Assembly (NCBI GenBank): GCA_020796225.1
Contig: CM036753.1
Span: 83,743,941 to 83,807,940 of the forward strand
Direction of reading: 5' to 3'
Length of the DNA: 64,000 nt
Source: Arion vulgaris
Taxonomy: Eukaryota; Mollusca; Gastropoda; Stylommatophora; Arionidae
Positions 9,890-21,189 of the stretch are shown one piece after another. Each line of letters begins with the position of its first letter. Within the stretch, counting starts at the first letter, position 1. Under the pieces are notes generated by a model that saw nothing but the letters and a program-made list of their open reading frames with translations, was not told the origin of the DNA and made no database searches. The translations under genes were made by a program, and so were the position numbers.

Positions 9890-11690
9890 CATAGGGCCTG
9901 CAAGTAATTTCTCCATACCACTCTATCCTGGCCATCTCGCTCAATCTCCTCCATGGAACAGAGACCGACATTTCTTGCCTCTCTCAGCAAAGTTCGTTTC
10001 AGGGTCTCCTTAGGTCATCCTCTGGGGTCAAAGGCGCAAGGAAACGACGGCACGCCAGATTAGTGAGCTGGCACTAATCCCCTGTCCTCACCTCCCAGTG
10101 GTGACCCTGGTAACAGACGGTAGTTCCGGTCTAGCTAAGAGGGCAGGTGTCGTGGGAGAGCTACTTTGGGGCAAGTAGAGATGCAAAGGTAGCCACGCTA
10201 GATGGGATCCGCTCGCAACATAGACGAGCGAACTCTCAGAGTGGCTATTAATGCTCGCCTCACCCGGCCGATGGGAAAAGCTTGAAGGATAAACGTGGAA
10301 CCGCGTGTGGCGAAACTCGGAGCCCGCGCATGCTCTCTCTTGAGCTGATGAGTATGCTGGGAGCTGAGCTGCGCGCGGGTCCACACGAATAACCGTGGCA
10401 AATGTGAGCACAGTGGGAATTGACGGAAATGGTGAGGTAGGCACCAGACAGAGTGTGCACGGTGGGCCTCGCAGGGCGAAACCCGTGACCACATCACAGT
10501 GGTGGGGGACCGGGTTGAGCCCTAGGCGGGGACAGCACAGGCAAAAGTGCGCAGGTTGGAATTGACGGAAATGGTGAAGTAGGCACCATGGCAGATCGAG
10601 CAAGCATGCAGAAAACGCATGGGTGGGCCCGCATGGGGCGAAACCTGCGCCCCCATCACAGGGGTGGGGGACTGGGTTAAGCCCCAGGCGGAAACAGCAC
10701 ATGCAAATGTGAGCGCGATTGGAATTGACGGAAATGGTGAAGCTGGCACCAGGGCGCAGCGCGCATGCATGCGAGAGATGCACGGCAAGCGAGGCAGGCA
10801 CCCGGGTGTGCGTCCCACCCAAATGTGCAGAACAACTGGAAATCCCAGCAAAGGTAAAGCCAGTGCGCGTTTCCGCTCGCAGGAACTACTGCTGCCTTGT
10901 AGTTGATTGGGGACAATCAAAGACTAGCAGAGCAAACCGTACACAAAACGGGACGGTAGGCAAACCAAGCAGTCCAAGACTGGTAGAGTTGGGCAGATGA
11001 CGCTCATCAGCCCGGGAGAGCAGGTCGTCTACGGGTCGCTGCCCTGAAAGACAATAGCAACCTGCTGCCTTGTAGGTTTTGGATGGGGACAGCAAAAGGC
11101 TAGCGGAGAGCGAACCGTACACAAACTGAACACACCACCGAAAGATAAGCACTTGAGCTCCAATTGGTACTGAAGGCTGTGCACGTACATCCCGTTCTGA
11201 TGTTTGGCTGTTTATATATCACAATAGAATGATAAAAACGGCTTAAGAACGATCGTGTGAGAGAGAGAGTCGTCCTCTTTTCTTGAACCTTTGCATCCCA
11301 CTTCAATGCCTGCTTTGATATTCGTTGATCATTTCTCCTCAAGGTGTGTCCAACATATCTCCAACAGTTAGCCGGATCCAGTCTCTGTATGCATAGGCAG
11401 ACAGTGCCTAGATTACCGATGGAGTAATGTTGTTGTATTTCTGCAGTAATGTTGTTGTCACCCGCTGCCTTATTGTTTATCAATAAACGGATTGCCTCCT
11501 TGACCTCAGCTACACTATCATTTCTTCGTTAATTGGTAGAGAGCTGTTTCTTGCCTCTTCGTCACACTTAATTAGTATTGGTGGATCAGGTCTATTTAGG
11601 ATTTCTTTAATCTTCTGCCCATCTTTTCTTCTCCCTCTGTGTCTGATGTTAGTAGTTTACCATCTTTACTCTTGATTTCACTTTGAAAAA
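9890..11690 (-). pseudogene. RTE-like LINE fragment split by a GC-rich element
   Basis: The pieces lie at 11279-11690 and 9890-10023. On the minus strand the right piece encodes a pre-reverse-transcriptase segment (AAGDNNITAEI), then after an internal deletion YVGHTLRRNDQRISKQALKW, a typical RTE C-terminus. The left piece continues the tail and resembles 41640-41780. They are separated by the GC-rich element at 10024-11268. An imperfect repeat GTCATCCTCT / GTCGTCCTCT at 10014-10023 and 11269-11278 marks the insertion point. Confidence 0.7.
10024..11268 (+). mobile_element. GC-rich composite retroposon (GCE), full copy
   Basis: This is an abruptly GC-rich block in an AT-rich setting. It starts GGGTCAAAGGCGCAAGGAAA and ends ACGATCGTGTGAGAGAGAGA. 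It shares both ends and most internal blocks with 33695-35045. An internal tandem segment at about 10395-10750 repeats GGAATTGACGGAAATGGTGA three times, spaced about 170 bp. Near the 3' end it has CTGCCTTGTAGGTTTTGG and CACAATAGAATGATAAAAAC. Long open frames here, mainly antisense, follow from high GC content; no protein family is recognisable. It lies inside an RTE copy and is flanked by a 10-bp near-duplication. Confidence 0.8.
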
Positions 11691-11696
11691 AAGTTA

Positions 11697-11738
11697 ATTT
11701 ATATATATATATATATATAGTTTATATATATGTTATGT

Positions 11739-11801
<63 letters not shown>

Positions 11802-11808
11802 TATATAG
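11697..11808. repeat. (TA)n microsatellite
   Basis: An almost pure TA dinucleotide tract of about 110 bp with a few interruptions. Confidence 0.95.
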
Positions 11809-12415
11809 GCTACCATACGTCCTGGTTTGATCGAGGCTGTCCCGGTTTGAAGGTATGGTCCCGGCCAATATGTCCTGGTTATGTAAAAACTTGAAAAGTG
11901 CTGTTTCTGATATGCAAACTATGACTATTGGGGAAAATACAAGTTGTGTTAGAAAATTAGAAAAAGAAAAATATTTCATTTTCCAATCTTGTCCAAATTA
12001 TAGAATACATTTTAAGCCTGCCAGGCACATCTGTACATGTTGAAATGATATTCTCAATAATGAATAACATATGGTCCGAAGAAAGAGGTAAAATGGTTGA
12101 ATCAACTGTTAAAGCTTTATTACGCTGCAGAGTTTATTGTGAACTAAATAGTTGAATTTTCAACGCGAAAAAATAAAGAATTTTTAAAGAATGTTCACGA
12201 TAGCGATAACTATTAATAACTTTTAAATAATAAGTTATGTTGCGTTAAGAGTAATAAAAATGATTACTAAATAATTGGGGGGGTTGTTAACCAATCTATT
12301 ACTTAGTCTTTTCAAATCATAAATACTTAGCAGCTGAATATAATTCTTTCTCTCTAATATCTCATAGAAGGCGTCCACTTTCCGTTTTGAGCAAATTCTT
12401 GAAATTGTCCCGGTT
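11809..12415 (+). pseudogene. hAT transposon remnant with C-terminal dimerisation region
   Basis: After CTACCATACGTCCTGGTTTG and two CCCGG-type words, the plus strand at about 12012-12155 encodes LSLPGTSVHVEMIFSIMNN, then WSEERGKMVESTVKALLRCR and a stop. The PGTS.HVE.FS.MNN.W..ER signature is the hAT family C-terminal dimerisation segment. The rest of the transposase is missing. A GTCCCGGTT word at about 12407 mirrors the start and may mark the other end. I could not find an 8-bp target duplication. Confidence 0.65.
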
Positions 12416-13089
12416 ATTAAGAAATATTATCGTGTATATATATAGTAATTTCTATTTATGAGTAGAATAAATATGTCACTGATAACCAAGTGAAGGGTAG
12501 AAAGGAAGTCATCCGTTCATTGAATGTTGGGCGGAAACAATATTCATTTCTTTAACTGTCACAATAAACTCTAAGAAACTCGACTTAACTTCTCTAAGGG
12601 CTCTATTAGTGTCGACCCCTTGCAGATAACTGGACGCTGCCTAAAATAATTATCTTCAGATCACTTACACAATGGTTTCTGCACCCATGAACTCTAACCT
12701 TCCATAAATTACCTTTGTAATGAAAAAAAATTAGTATATTTTGTTTCGTTTCTCCACTTACTCTGCAGTAAGCTATGGCCTAGAAATAAACGAAATCGGT
12801 AACCTGAGAAAATATCTCCCTAATATTTGTCCATGCTTTGTTTAGACAATGAGTAATAACGTGTGTCATATGACCTATGCACTTTTATGTTGTGCAAGAA
12901 ACTAAGGGAAACTGGAGCGTTTTCCTGCAGGTGTTATAATGTTGTCTCTACTGAAGTTGTTGATGTTACTTCAGGTTTTTTTGGTTTTTTTACAGCAGTC
13001 GCTCTCTTTATTTGCTGTATCAGCTTTTCATAGTTACATTTTCCTTTCACTATTTGATAAATTGTTACTATTTAAAATTATAGCAGTAT
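12416..13089. other. No gene seen
   Basis: AT-rich, with no recognisable coding or repeat structure. Confidence 0.5.
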
Positions 13090-13350
13090 TTTGTAGATAC
13101 TAAGAAAGAGAAGATGACGATATGTTGGGCATATTCTGAGTAGAAATGAACAAAGAATAACAAAGTAGGCATTGTATTGGTGGGGGTGATTTAAGAAGGA
13201 AAGGACGCCCTAGAGAAAATTCTGAACCGAACTTTACCGTGAGAGGCAAGATATATCGGAACCCACAGAAGAGATTGAACGAGTTGCCAAGGATAGAGCA
13301 GTACTGACAAATTACTTGCAGGCTCTATGTAACGTATAACGTGAACAGAG
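13090..13350 (+). pseudogene. RTE-like LINE C-terminal fragment
   Basis: It follows the same order as 41480-41785 and 43075-43310: GATATGTTGGGCATAT, AAAGGACGCCCTAGAGAAAA, GAAGAGATTGAACGAGTTGC, AAATTACTTGCAGGCTC and AGAGGAATATA. The encoded pattern, a basic RKGRPRE stretch and then NYLQALCN, is the RTE ORF C-terminus. It contains stops and frameshifts. Confidence 0.65.
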
Positions 13351-13800
13351 GAATATATATGTATGTGTTTTGAAGACATGGGAATGACATCATAGCATAA
13401 ACAAGACTCGTACATGTTTGTTGAAGGTCAATACTCCAATGGAAGCTGAAAGAATTATTATTGTATTATTTATATTTGACACTGATACACGTTTCTACAG
13501 TTGACATAATTTGCCTGCAGTGGACACAGTGTCGACAGTTAGCACACCATGTCTACAATTGTCACAATATCTGCAGTGAACACGACATGTTTCCAATGGT
13601 GGTTCTGCCCCTCGCTCTACATCTAGCAGAATTGGGAGTCGGCGAGTCTCTATTAGGAAGAGCGTAAAGAGAAAATTGATGATCTGCTGACAACAGAACA
13701 CACAAGCCAACCCAAGCTCTGAGTGATGTAGACCGTGAAACCTTGATGTAGACCGTGAAAGGTTAGCGGAACTCTGGCTTGCATAGGAAGATAGACTCCC
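13351..13800. other. No gene seen; short degenerate repeats
   Basis: At 13490-13590 a loose unit resembling GTCTACAATTGTCACAAT recurs about four times. At 13724-13760 GATGTAGACCGTGAAA is directly repeated. No coding signature. Confidence 0.4.
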
Positions 13801-13804
13801 CTAG

Positions 13805-14075
13805 GTCAGTTTTTTTTCAATCCTCAACCCACGCCTGGCCTAGCAAGTCGGCGAATGACTTTTTACTGCTTGAAAAACTAAGATGGAGTATTTTTTTTTT
13901 CCGATCCAGAAACGCCAGAGCTTTTTCAGCTTTGGCTCGTGCCAGGACATCGTAACTTCGGTTCAGGTGCCACGAACATTCGTAAATCTGGGAATATGCT
14001 TTTCTGCCATCCGCGAATTGAACCCACACACAGAAGAATAGTCACCGTAGTCCAAAGCCTATGAACACGCTGGCA
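13805..14075 (-). mobile_element. SINE-E copy
   Basis: On the minus strand there is a box-B-like GTGGGTTCAATTCGCGGA, then CTGGCAC-type blocks with GTTCGTGGCACCTGAACC and TTACGATGTCCTGGCAC, then TTTCTGGATCGG and an A-run. The same order is at 28512-28672. The RNA polymerase III-type head plus oligo(A) indicates a tRNA-derived SINE. Confidence 0.65.
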
Positions 14076-14381
14076 GACGGGTAAGATGGAATATAAATAT
14101 ATTTACTCAATTGGAAACGATTAGAAAATGCAAACTGGCAAGAGACGAAGTGATTTTAAAAATGGGAATAAACAACAAACCAGGAAGAATTATAGTTCTT
14201 CAAAATCGTGATCATCTTTACGACCGATATAAAATCATCAATTGACGAAATTTTTGATTTTTCATTTTTATAATAAAGTGATGACGTTCAAAAGTATTTT
14301 GCCCACCCAAACCTTTAGTTATGTAGATTTGAATTATATGCATTACACCCTAATTTAACAGCGATGTTCTTCTCTCTTCTT
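14076..14381. other. No gene seen
   Basis: AT-rich sequence of about 300 bp with nothing recognisable. Confidence 0.5.
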
Positions 14382-14625
14382 CTTGCGTTCGTTCTTTACG
14401 ACCAATTTTAATCATTCCTTGTGATATGTTTGATCTTTGCCAAGAACGTGTATACGTTGCACATTGGTTTGGTAGGCCCCTAAATGCATAGACTTCTACA
14501 CGTTTAGGACACATGCATCCGATTTCAGCCAAACCATCTTAGTCGCCTCTTACGACATGCATGGCAGGTAACAGTGGTTCTATTCTTTACACCCCAAATT
14601 TGGGCCCCGGTAACCACTCGGTGTA
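14382..14625 (-). mobile_element. SINE-B copy, near full length
   Basis: The minus strand reads CCGAGTGGTTACCGGGGCCC, GGTGTAAAGAATAGAACC, GCATGTCGTAAGAGGCGACT, then a distal part with AACGTATACACGTTCTTGGC and ACGAACGCAAGAAGAAGAG. It closely matches 17096-17345 over its full length, which sets the element length near 245 bp with a GAAG-rich 3' tail. Confidence 0.85.
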
Positions 14626-14769
14626 CAGCGATGTTGATTTGGTATGATTTTAGAATGTTAACGGTACGAAAGTGAAGTATTGACGTCAAGATGCCAATGT
14701 ACGCTCCACGTGCAATTCAGCAGTAGTTAAAATTGGGAATCCCGTGAAATTAATCATTTCACACTGTAT

Positions 14770-16075
14770 GTGAAAGATTGTCATTGGCGTGTCACAAACC
14801 ATTTATTTGCATTACTTGAAGCGGAAGGTACTATTTTATTATCAGTATTAAAAATGAGTTTGAAGTGTAAATTCACTACCATGCAGAAGGTGACTGCACA
14901 ACTGTATAGCTACTTCTGCAGAGAAGCCAGACGTGGTGGTTTATATCACAACTTACAAGACCCGAAGAGAACACAACATGCTCTTGGTATAAGTAGAATG
15001 TCCTTTTGCCGTTGGATAGAACAGGACTGTAGTGATGAACGTAAGGAACACAGAAAAGGCCGGAAACGGAAAACTGACGATTTCGATAAAGATGTTATTG
15101 TGGAGAGATTCATGAAATGTTTAAGGCCAGATGATGTGGTTACACTATGTAAATTGAAATCACGTCTGCGAATTCAATGTGATATTGATATATCTAAACC
15201 GCCTTATGGAGAGTTGTTAGGTGCAGCGGTTTCACTTTTCGGAAATCTAGTACAGGTCGGAATATAGTTTGTGGGAAAACGCATCTGATAGCTGCACGAT
15301 GCAAATATCTGCGGAGATACGGAAGCCTAGGACGGAAGGTTACGATATTGTATATCTGGACGAATCGTGGGTAAATGCTCACCATACTTTTGATAAAGAA
15401 TGACAATCACTAGACGGAACTAAGAAAGGGAAATTCCAACAGCAAGGGCAACGCATTGTGATAGGTCATGCAGGCAGAAAGCAAATGGTCTTGTCAGTGG
15501 CGCAGAACTTCTTTTTCAAGCACTGTCTACAGATGGTAGGGACTACCACACCGAAATGAACGGACTTGGTTATCAGGCGAACACACTTCTGCCTGCTCTG
15601 GATAGGCCGTCGTGTATTGTAATGGACAATGCTTCCTATCATAATGTAGTGGCGCATGCAGACAAAATTCCCACCTCATCAAGCACAAAACAAGACATCA
15701 TGGCGTGGCTTGCAAAAGAAAATATATCGTTTTGTTGCAAAAATTTCAAAACTGAGTTGTTGCAACTGGTGAGACAGACTAAGAAGTCAAACAATTTTAT
15801 AATCGATCAAGTAATTGCTGAGCACGGCCACACTTCTCTTCGATTACCACCTTACATTCACATCTCAATCCCATTGAACTTGTGTGGGCTGCAGTCAAAG
15901 GTCAAGTTTCAACAGTAAACAAGACTTTCAAACTTCGTGATGTAAAAGTCCTAACACGTGATGTCCTCGCAAAAATAGATATAGAATACTGGAACAAATG
16001 TGAAGAGCATGTGCTTCGAGAAGAGCATATTGGCAACGAGATGGTTTGTATTTTCTCCAGCCCGCAGCAGTAGTT
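14770..16075 (+). pseudogene. Tc1/IS630-type DDE transposase, broken
   Basis: The first frame (to 15265) gives a helix-turn-helix-like N-terminus and a basic linker (HRKGRKRKTDD). A shifted frame from about 15335 carries the first catalytic Asp in DIVYLDESWVNAHHTF, followed by an in-frame TGA near 15400. A third frame from about 15510 carries the second Asp in CIVMDNASYHNVV. After another shift, the PPY...NP-Glu-LVWAAVKG segment near 15850-15900 supplies the third acid. The order D, D, E with LDESW, DNASYH and NPIELVW fits the DDE_3 group of the IS630-Tc1-mariner superfamily. At least two frameshifts and one stop make it inactive. I saw no convincing terminal inverted repeats. Confidence 0.8.
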
Positions 16076-17095
16076 AATCTCTTCGACTCTTCAGACTCCG
16101 AATCTAATAGCTAACATTCCATTTGCTTTCACCTTCACCAATTGCCTCACAACACCAAGGACTGGCAACAACTACCAAAGGTACGTCAATTTGATCGCAA
16201 AGATAATATCAACATAAAAACACTTATGAAGAAAAAGCTAACCATGTCACATTGCTTTTTATAATATATAATAGGGTTACGCCTTTGCAATCATTCGCCA
16301 CCATTTGTGTATTACTGTCAATTCTAAACTTTGATTATCATTTTGTTGTGCTTATGCAAAATTATAAAACAAAAACGCTTTTTGCATCAACTAAGCTACC
16401 TACCAATTAGTTAAACATGGATTCGTAACTTCGTAAGGTATATAAGACTGCATGCAACAAATTACTTGTATCCATCAGATAGATTTCGTACAAATTAAAC
16501 CTTAGTGTGATCACGAATTTTGGAACGAACTATAGCATAAACGATAAGAGACGAAGAGTTGAAATAATGGGGCTGGCAAATACCAAAATAAATGGGAAGG
16601 AATGCAAAGAGATACATCAGAATTACACACTTAGATATTCATGACTAGACCATTAAATAAAGGCAAGACCATGGGGTAGAAATAGTCATATAACCAAATT
16701 TATCTAGAAGAATACAAATAATAAATTACATATCGAGGCCGCACTCTATACTTCACCTCAACATTGCAAATGTACAGGAGGAACAAGATGAGATGAGGCA
16801 CAATATGTGTGTCTACAATTGATGCTGCATATGTCTGCAGCTAGCACAATTATTATACTGTTATATATTTATAATTAGTAAATTACTACATAAGTTAAAG
16901 ATAATATGATCGACACCTGTCCGTCTTTGCAGACGATGACAAGATCTAAGAATGAGACCACGCCCATAAGTGCATCCATTTGTGTCGTAGAGCGATGTTA
17001 TAGAAAGAAAATTTAAATTCGTTAAAAATCTGCAACATCTGAACTGATAAGCAATACAATAAGAAATCTGTGAAGATAATTTGGCGTGAATTTTA
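16076..17095. other. No gene seen
   Basis: About 1 kb of AT-rich sequence downstream of the transposase remnant; part may be its non-coding flank. Words such as GTCTACAATTG near 16810 echo those at 13550. Confidence 0.5.
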
Positions 17096-17345
17096 GTCTT
17101 CTTCTTTGCGTTCATTCTTTACGGCCAATTTTAATCACTCTTTGTGATATGTTTGATCTTTGCCAAGAACGTGTATACGTTGCACATTGGTTTGGTAGGC
17201 CCCTAAACGCATAGACTTCTACATGTTTAGGACATGTGCTTCCGATTTCAGCCAAACCTCCTTAGTCGCCTCTTACGACATGCGTGGCAGGTAACAGTGG
17301 TTCTATTCTTTACACCCTAAATTTGGGCTCCGGTAACCACTCGGG
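17096..17345 (-). mobile_element. SINE-B copy, near full length
   Basis: It is collinear with 14382-14625 throughout, including GTAACAGTGGTTCTATTC, CGCCTCTTACGACATGCG, AGAACGTGTATACGTTGCAC and the CTTCTTC-rich tail (plus-strand words). It is one of the best preserved copies. Confidence 0.85.
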
Positions 17346-17689
17346 TGTGAATTTCAGTATAACACATCATTTATGAAAGCAAAGAAGATACAAAGAAGTA
17401 TTTACTGTAATATTTTCTCTGCCAGTCTTCTATATGCCCATATTGTGATTAGTATTCTCTATCTGTTGGTTTGCTCTGCAGTTATTCATTTCGAAAAAGT
17501 ACTAGATTTATCTTAATTATCTATTTTAGGACTTCTTAACATGTGTGACGTACCCTTTCTGGAATGGCAATGTACGGAAATCGACAAATCTGAGGTGGTC
17601 AGACAAGACTGGATATGGAGAAAACCGTGGGTAGGCTGCGGTGATACTAAGTAAATTGGCGTTTAAAGACAAAAACATGTGTGTATAGT
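17346..17689. other. No gene seen
   Basis: No recognised feature in about 340 bp. Confidence 0.5.
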
Positions 17690-17810
17690 ATCATATAAAC
17701 AAGCAAGAATTTAATTAAATATAAAACTATCGACAATCCCACGTTTCAACCTTAGGTCTTTTTCAAGGAGACACATACACACAATAAACATTAAATAAAC
17801 TAAAACATAG
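17690..17810 (-). mobile_element. Possible Penelope-like element tail with hammerhead-like motif
   Basis: On the minus strand, CCTTGAAAAAGACCTAAGG runs straight into TTGAAACGTGGGATTGTC. The layout, a TTGAnAA core, a short stem with loop (GACC/GGTT) and then GAAAC, resembles a decayed type I hammerhead ribozyme. The motif aligns with 20461-20500 and with 44551-44590, which follows a GIY-YIG fragment. A CA-rich tract abuts it. Confidence 0.4.
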
Positions 17811-19470
17811 ATTTAAAAAAGAAGGATGACTGGATATTTGATACAGCGATGGAATGTGCGGTTTGAACAAATGGGACGTTGTGTTACAACTTCCAGAAAC
17901 TGGGTTTTAAAATATTATTTTTTTAATTAAGTTTACTAATTTCGAGAAAGGTCGATGATATACAACTTAGTTTAATTTTAGACGAGGTCCAGACATAAAA
18001 GGTTTCGAATTCTTGACCTAGATCCAGATATATTGCATTAATTGCTTACCATGCAGTTTACGATGAAAACAACAGGATGTTTAATATCGGTCAGAGGATA
18101 ATCAAACGCCTACTACCTGTTTTCTATATCTAGGTCTACACGTTAAAGAAGGAACAAGAGTAGTCTTCCTGTGAGCTTGTCTTATGGAATCACACATCCC
18201 CCTTCCTTTCTTATTACCCCACTCTATTAACTCCACCACCTTCTCCACCTCCACCCTCCCTGAAATCATCATCATTCACAGTGCAACAATGGGCGGGCCG
18301 AAGTGAGTTAGTCACACCGTGGTGCAAAATTTCACCATACTTTTCCCTATTCGAAAGGGCGTCGTTAAGGTCGAAGAATGATGCAATCTGAACGTCATGT
18401 ACATTCAACTGATGATGAATCTATTGCCTGAATAGAACAGAAGTATATGGTGATGAAACAAAGGAAGAAATTACAACTAAAAGTACTGAATGATATGTTG
18501 TAAGCGTCAACCATAAAATGGGTTTAGGTTGTATAAAACGTACGTTTACTCACACTATCAGTATGATGCCGGATAGGCTCGAACATGTCAAAGTTATGAG
18601 TGCAATATAATAAACATTAGTGGTCTATAATGTTTGCCACATAACACGAGATATGCATGCAGTAGTACCAGTAGCGTATATCCCATGCACGCTAGGTGTG
18701 CGGTGCACACCTATGCCAGGCCAGAAGAAAAATTTAAAAAAATATAAAGTAAATATTCTGTTAAGTATTCTGCGCATGTCTCCGAAAATCGCCCGGTGGT
18801 TTCCGTCTTAACGCGAGCTGGTCTTTGTAGGCTAACGCCAACTAGAAAGTTCTGTGAAGCGGGGGAGGTGAGAGATTGGTAGACAGGTTGTGGTTTTATA
18901 TAGAGAAAGCGTGCGGGGAAAAACCAGTACTAACAATTGAAAGACTTGGTGGAAGAAACCTTCGTCAATTTAAAATTAACTTTTGAGCAAAGTTAGAATG
19001 GAGAATACATTTTATGATATATATATATATGGCCTTTTCCGTCTTTACAGACTGTCAATTGGCAAGTGTTTTGCTGTCACAACTTCTGAGTTTTCGTTTT
19101 TTCCTCTTGTCTTTCAGCTCATACATAAGTCTATTCTCAAAAGACTATGCACCGTTGCGCAATATCGTTTTTCACATAACCCTGTAATCAGCTAGTTTTT
19201 CCCATGTGCTGGGACCTATAAAAAAGTTTTTCATTGAGACCTTGCAGACATCTTTATATCTGAGCAGTGGTCTGCCCTAGTGCCTCTTCCCCTTCGAAAG
19301 TTCACAGAACATTTCTTTTGGTATGCTACAAGTTTCCATTCTTCTCACATATATATTATGTTCGTGTGCTTCTGTTGTGTGTGTGCCTTTCTGTGTGAGT
19401 ATGCGTGGGAGTTTGTTTATCTATCTATGCATATGTGTGTCACTCGGATTATATGCGTATATAACTAGGA
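17811..19470. other. No gene seen
   Basis: About 1.6 kb without a credible gene. A CACCTCC/CTCCACC-rich patch at 18225-18260 and a sharp CGCTAGGTGTGCGGTGCACA palindromic patch near 18690 stand out but match nothing I know. Confidence 0.45.
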
Positions 19471-19475
19471 TAACA

Positions 19476-19640
19476 TATATGATTGATTGATCGATCGATT
19501 GATTTGACCATCAGCATTGCACTTCGGTGAAAAAATTATGTGTGCTCCGATCTCTTTCTTACACAGAGAGATCTCAGTGGACGAACTCTGTAATACACGC
19601 AGGGTCCCCGATGTAATTTTAAAGATTGTGACAACATTGG
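19476..19640 (-). mobile_element. SINE-F copy with (AATC)n tail
   Basis: The plus strand starts with GATTGATTGAT repeats, then TTTGACCATCAGCATTGCAC, TTCGGTGA, GAGAGATCTCAGTGGACGAA and CTCTGTAATACACG. The same order is at 63881-64000 and 59070-59165, and inverted at 44752-44880. Orientation is inferred from the tail. Confidence 0.75.
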
Positions 19641-19944
19641 AGGAAATGTATTTTAATTTGTTTAATGAATTTTGTTTGGGCAGAGGTTTTGCGCAGGTAG
19701 CCTACGTCCTCATTTTGCGGACACGTCCTCATTCACGAGTAAATCTGAACGTCTACAAACAATTTGGGAAATTCGTAGATTTGTCCGCAATTTTTCAAGG
19801 CAAGATAAAATTAACACTATTTCTGGAGCTTGTGGGGTCGTAAATGCTACATCAGAAGCACTCGTTCAATTGAATCAACATGTGAGGAAAATTGAAATGT
19901 CTGAAATTTCAAAGGAGTGATTATTAACATCTCTAAAACGAGTA
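19641..19944. other. Unassigned sequence with overlapping open frames
   Basis: Two overlapping frames of about 80 to 108 codons cross this stretch. The first starts inside the SINE-F copy. Neither shows a domain that I recognise, so I do not call a gene. Confidence 0.4.
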
Positions 19945-20160
19945 GTACCTGTGACAAAGTTGTTAGGTAGCTTGTCTTAAGTTCTGATGGTCGAGGGTTC
20001 GAATTCGAACCGAGTCGTTCGTGCTTTTCTTACAGTGCTCTAGACATGTGATGTACCATTATTACGAAGATGGACTAATCCATATGGGAAATCTGGTTTC
20101 ATGAAATCAATCCTTCACCTTCACATTTATTTTTAGCTTCAAAACAAAACCATGGTGATG
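19945..20160 (+). mobile_element. tRNA-derived SINE (unnamed family)
   Basis: GTTAGGTAGCTTGTCTTAAG followed 15 bp later by GAGGGTTCGAATTC gives box-A-like and strong box-B-like words at tRNA spacing. A CAATCCTTC segment near 20110 resembles the distal part of the SINE at 26630-26960. It is not a functional tRNA, since no cloverleaf closes around it. Confidence 0.5.
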
Positions 20161-20189
20161 TCAATAGAAAAGGGTAGGATTTCACATTA

Positions 20190-20335
20190 CTAGGAGGCGT
20201 AAGTCGCAGGTTGGATTCAGGACGTGACTGGTGATGCAGAGGCAGGACATCTAATCTAAGAGAGAGAAAGTCCAAAGGAATGTTAGGGTGGCAAAGTTCT
20301 GCTCTGGACAATCTATTTGATGATCATTATTTGAC
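20190..20335 (+). pseudogene. LINE 3' fragment (family of 21190-21965)
   Basis: GGATTCAGGACGTGACTG, AGAGAGAAAGTCC and GTGGCAAAGTTCTGCTC match the 3' end of the LINE at 21825-21950. Only the last ~145 bp remain. Confidence 0.6.
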
Positions 20336-20439
20336 AAAGAAATTGATTTTTGACGCCGTATTCCAAACTGCACTGACATATTATAGCACTAGTCTCACTT
20401 AGCTAGCATACATCAATTTTATATAAGCAGGGACGAAAA

Positions 20440-20560
20440 TCACTAAATATGAAAAATAACAATCAACGTTTCTACCATAGATCCTTGTCCAAACAGAACA
20501 CACACACACAAATCGAAATACTAAACTAAATACTAAAATATGAATATTTAGTTAAAGAGC
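20440..20560 (-). mobile_element. Possible Penelope-like element tail with hammerhead-like motif
   Basis: The minus strand reads GGACAAGGATCTATGGTAG then AAACGTTGATTGTT, aligning base for base with large parts of the 17731-17772 motif and the 44551-44590 motif. The conserved GAAACGTTG is kept. A CA tract again lies next to it. Confidence 0.4.
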
Positions 20561-20639
20561 GAGGATCTAGGAGTACATAAAATAAATAATATAGATTATA
20601 AGTTGCAACCTGGTTTGAAGCTCATATCTGTCTATTTCA

Positions 20640-20847
20640 ATGGTCTCTCGCTCGCTCTACTTCTACACTTCGATTATATTCTCTCTCAATGTTTTTCTCT
20701 TTCTCTAATTCTCCCTTTCTTTCCATCCTATTCTCTCTCGTTGAATATTTCTCTCTATATATATATTTCTTCCTTTCCATCATATTCTCTCTCCCTACTT
20801 ATCCCTCTCTTTAATTATCCCTTTTCATCACATTCTCTCACTGCTTA

Positions 20848-20888
<41 letters not shown>

Positions 20889-21000
20889 TTCTCCCTTTAC
20901 GTCATATTCTCTTTCACTGTCTTTCTCTATTTCTCCCATTCCATCACATTCTTTCTCTCTCTCGCTCTTTCTCACTCTCTCTCTTTCTAGTGACTTCCTT
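20640..21000 (+). repeat. TC-rich low-complexity tract
   Basis: TCTCTC runs alternate with imperfect CCCTTTCCATCATATTC-like units and two TA stretches. The long Ser/Leu/Tyr-rich open frame across it is compositional. Confidence 0.8.
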
Positions 21001-21189
21001 TTACTTCCATTTCAATTTTGTCTGTCGTTCTTTAGCATCCTTAATTTCTGTACGAAGTTCTAATGAATTTTTCATTGATTTTGAATGTCCATATTCTAAA
21101 TAAAACCCATGACATCTCACGTGTTATCTTATCTTTCACATTTGTGAGATATATGATCTAGTTTTACCGTTACTCATTTGCCAGTTATC

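Noticed and set aside
19517..19843. A 108-codon open frame
   Set aside because: Its first third is SINE-F sequence, and the remainder shows no recognisable motif.
19945..20060. A functional tRNA gene
   Set aside because: Box A and B words are present, but no cloverleaf or anticodon arm closes. Similar heads recur in front of repeat bodies, so these are SINEs.
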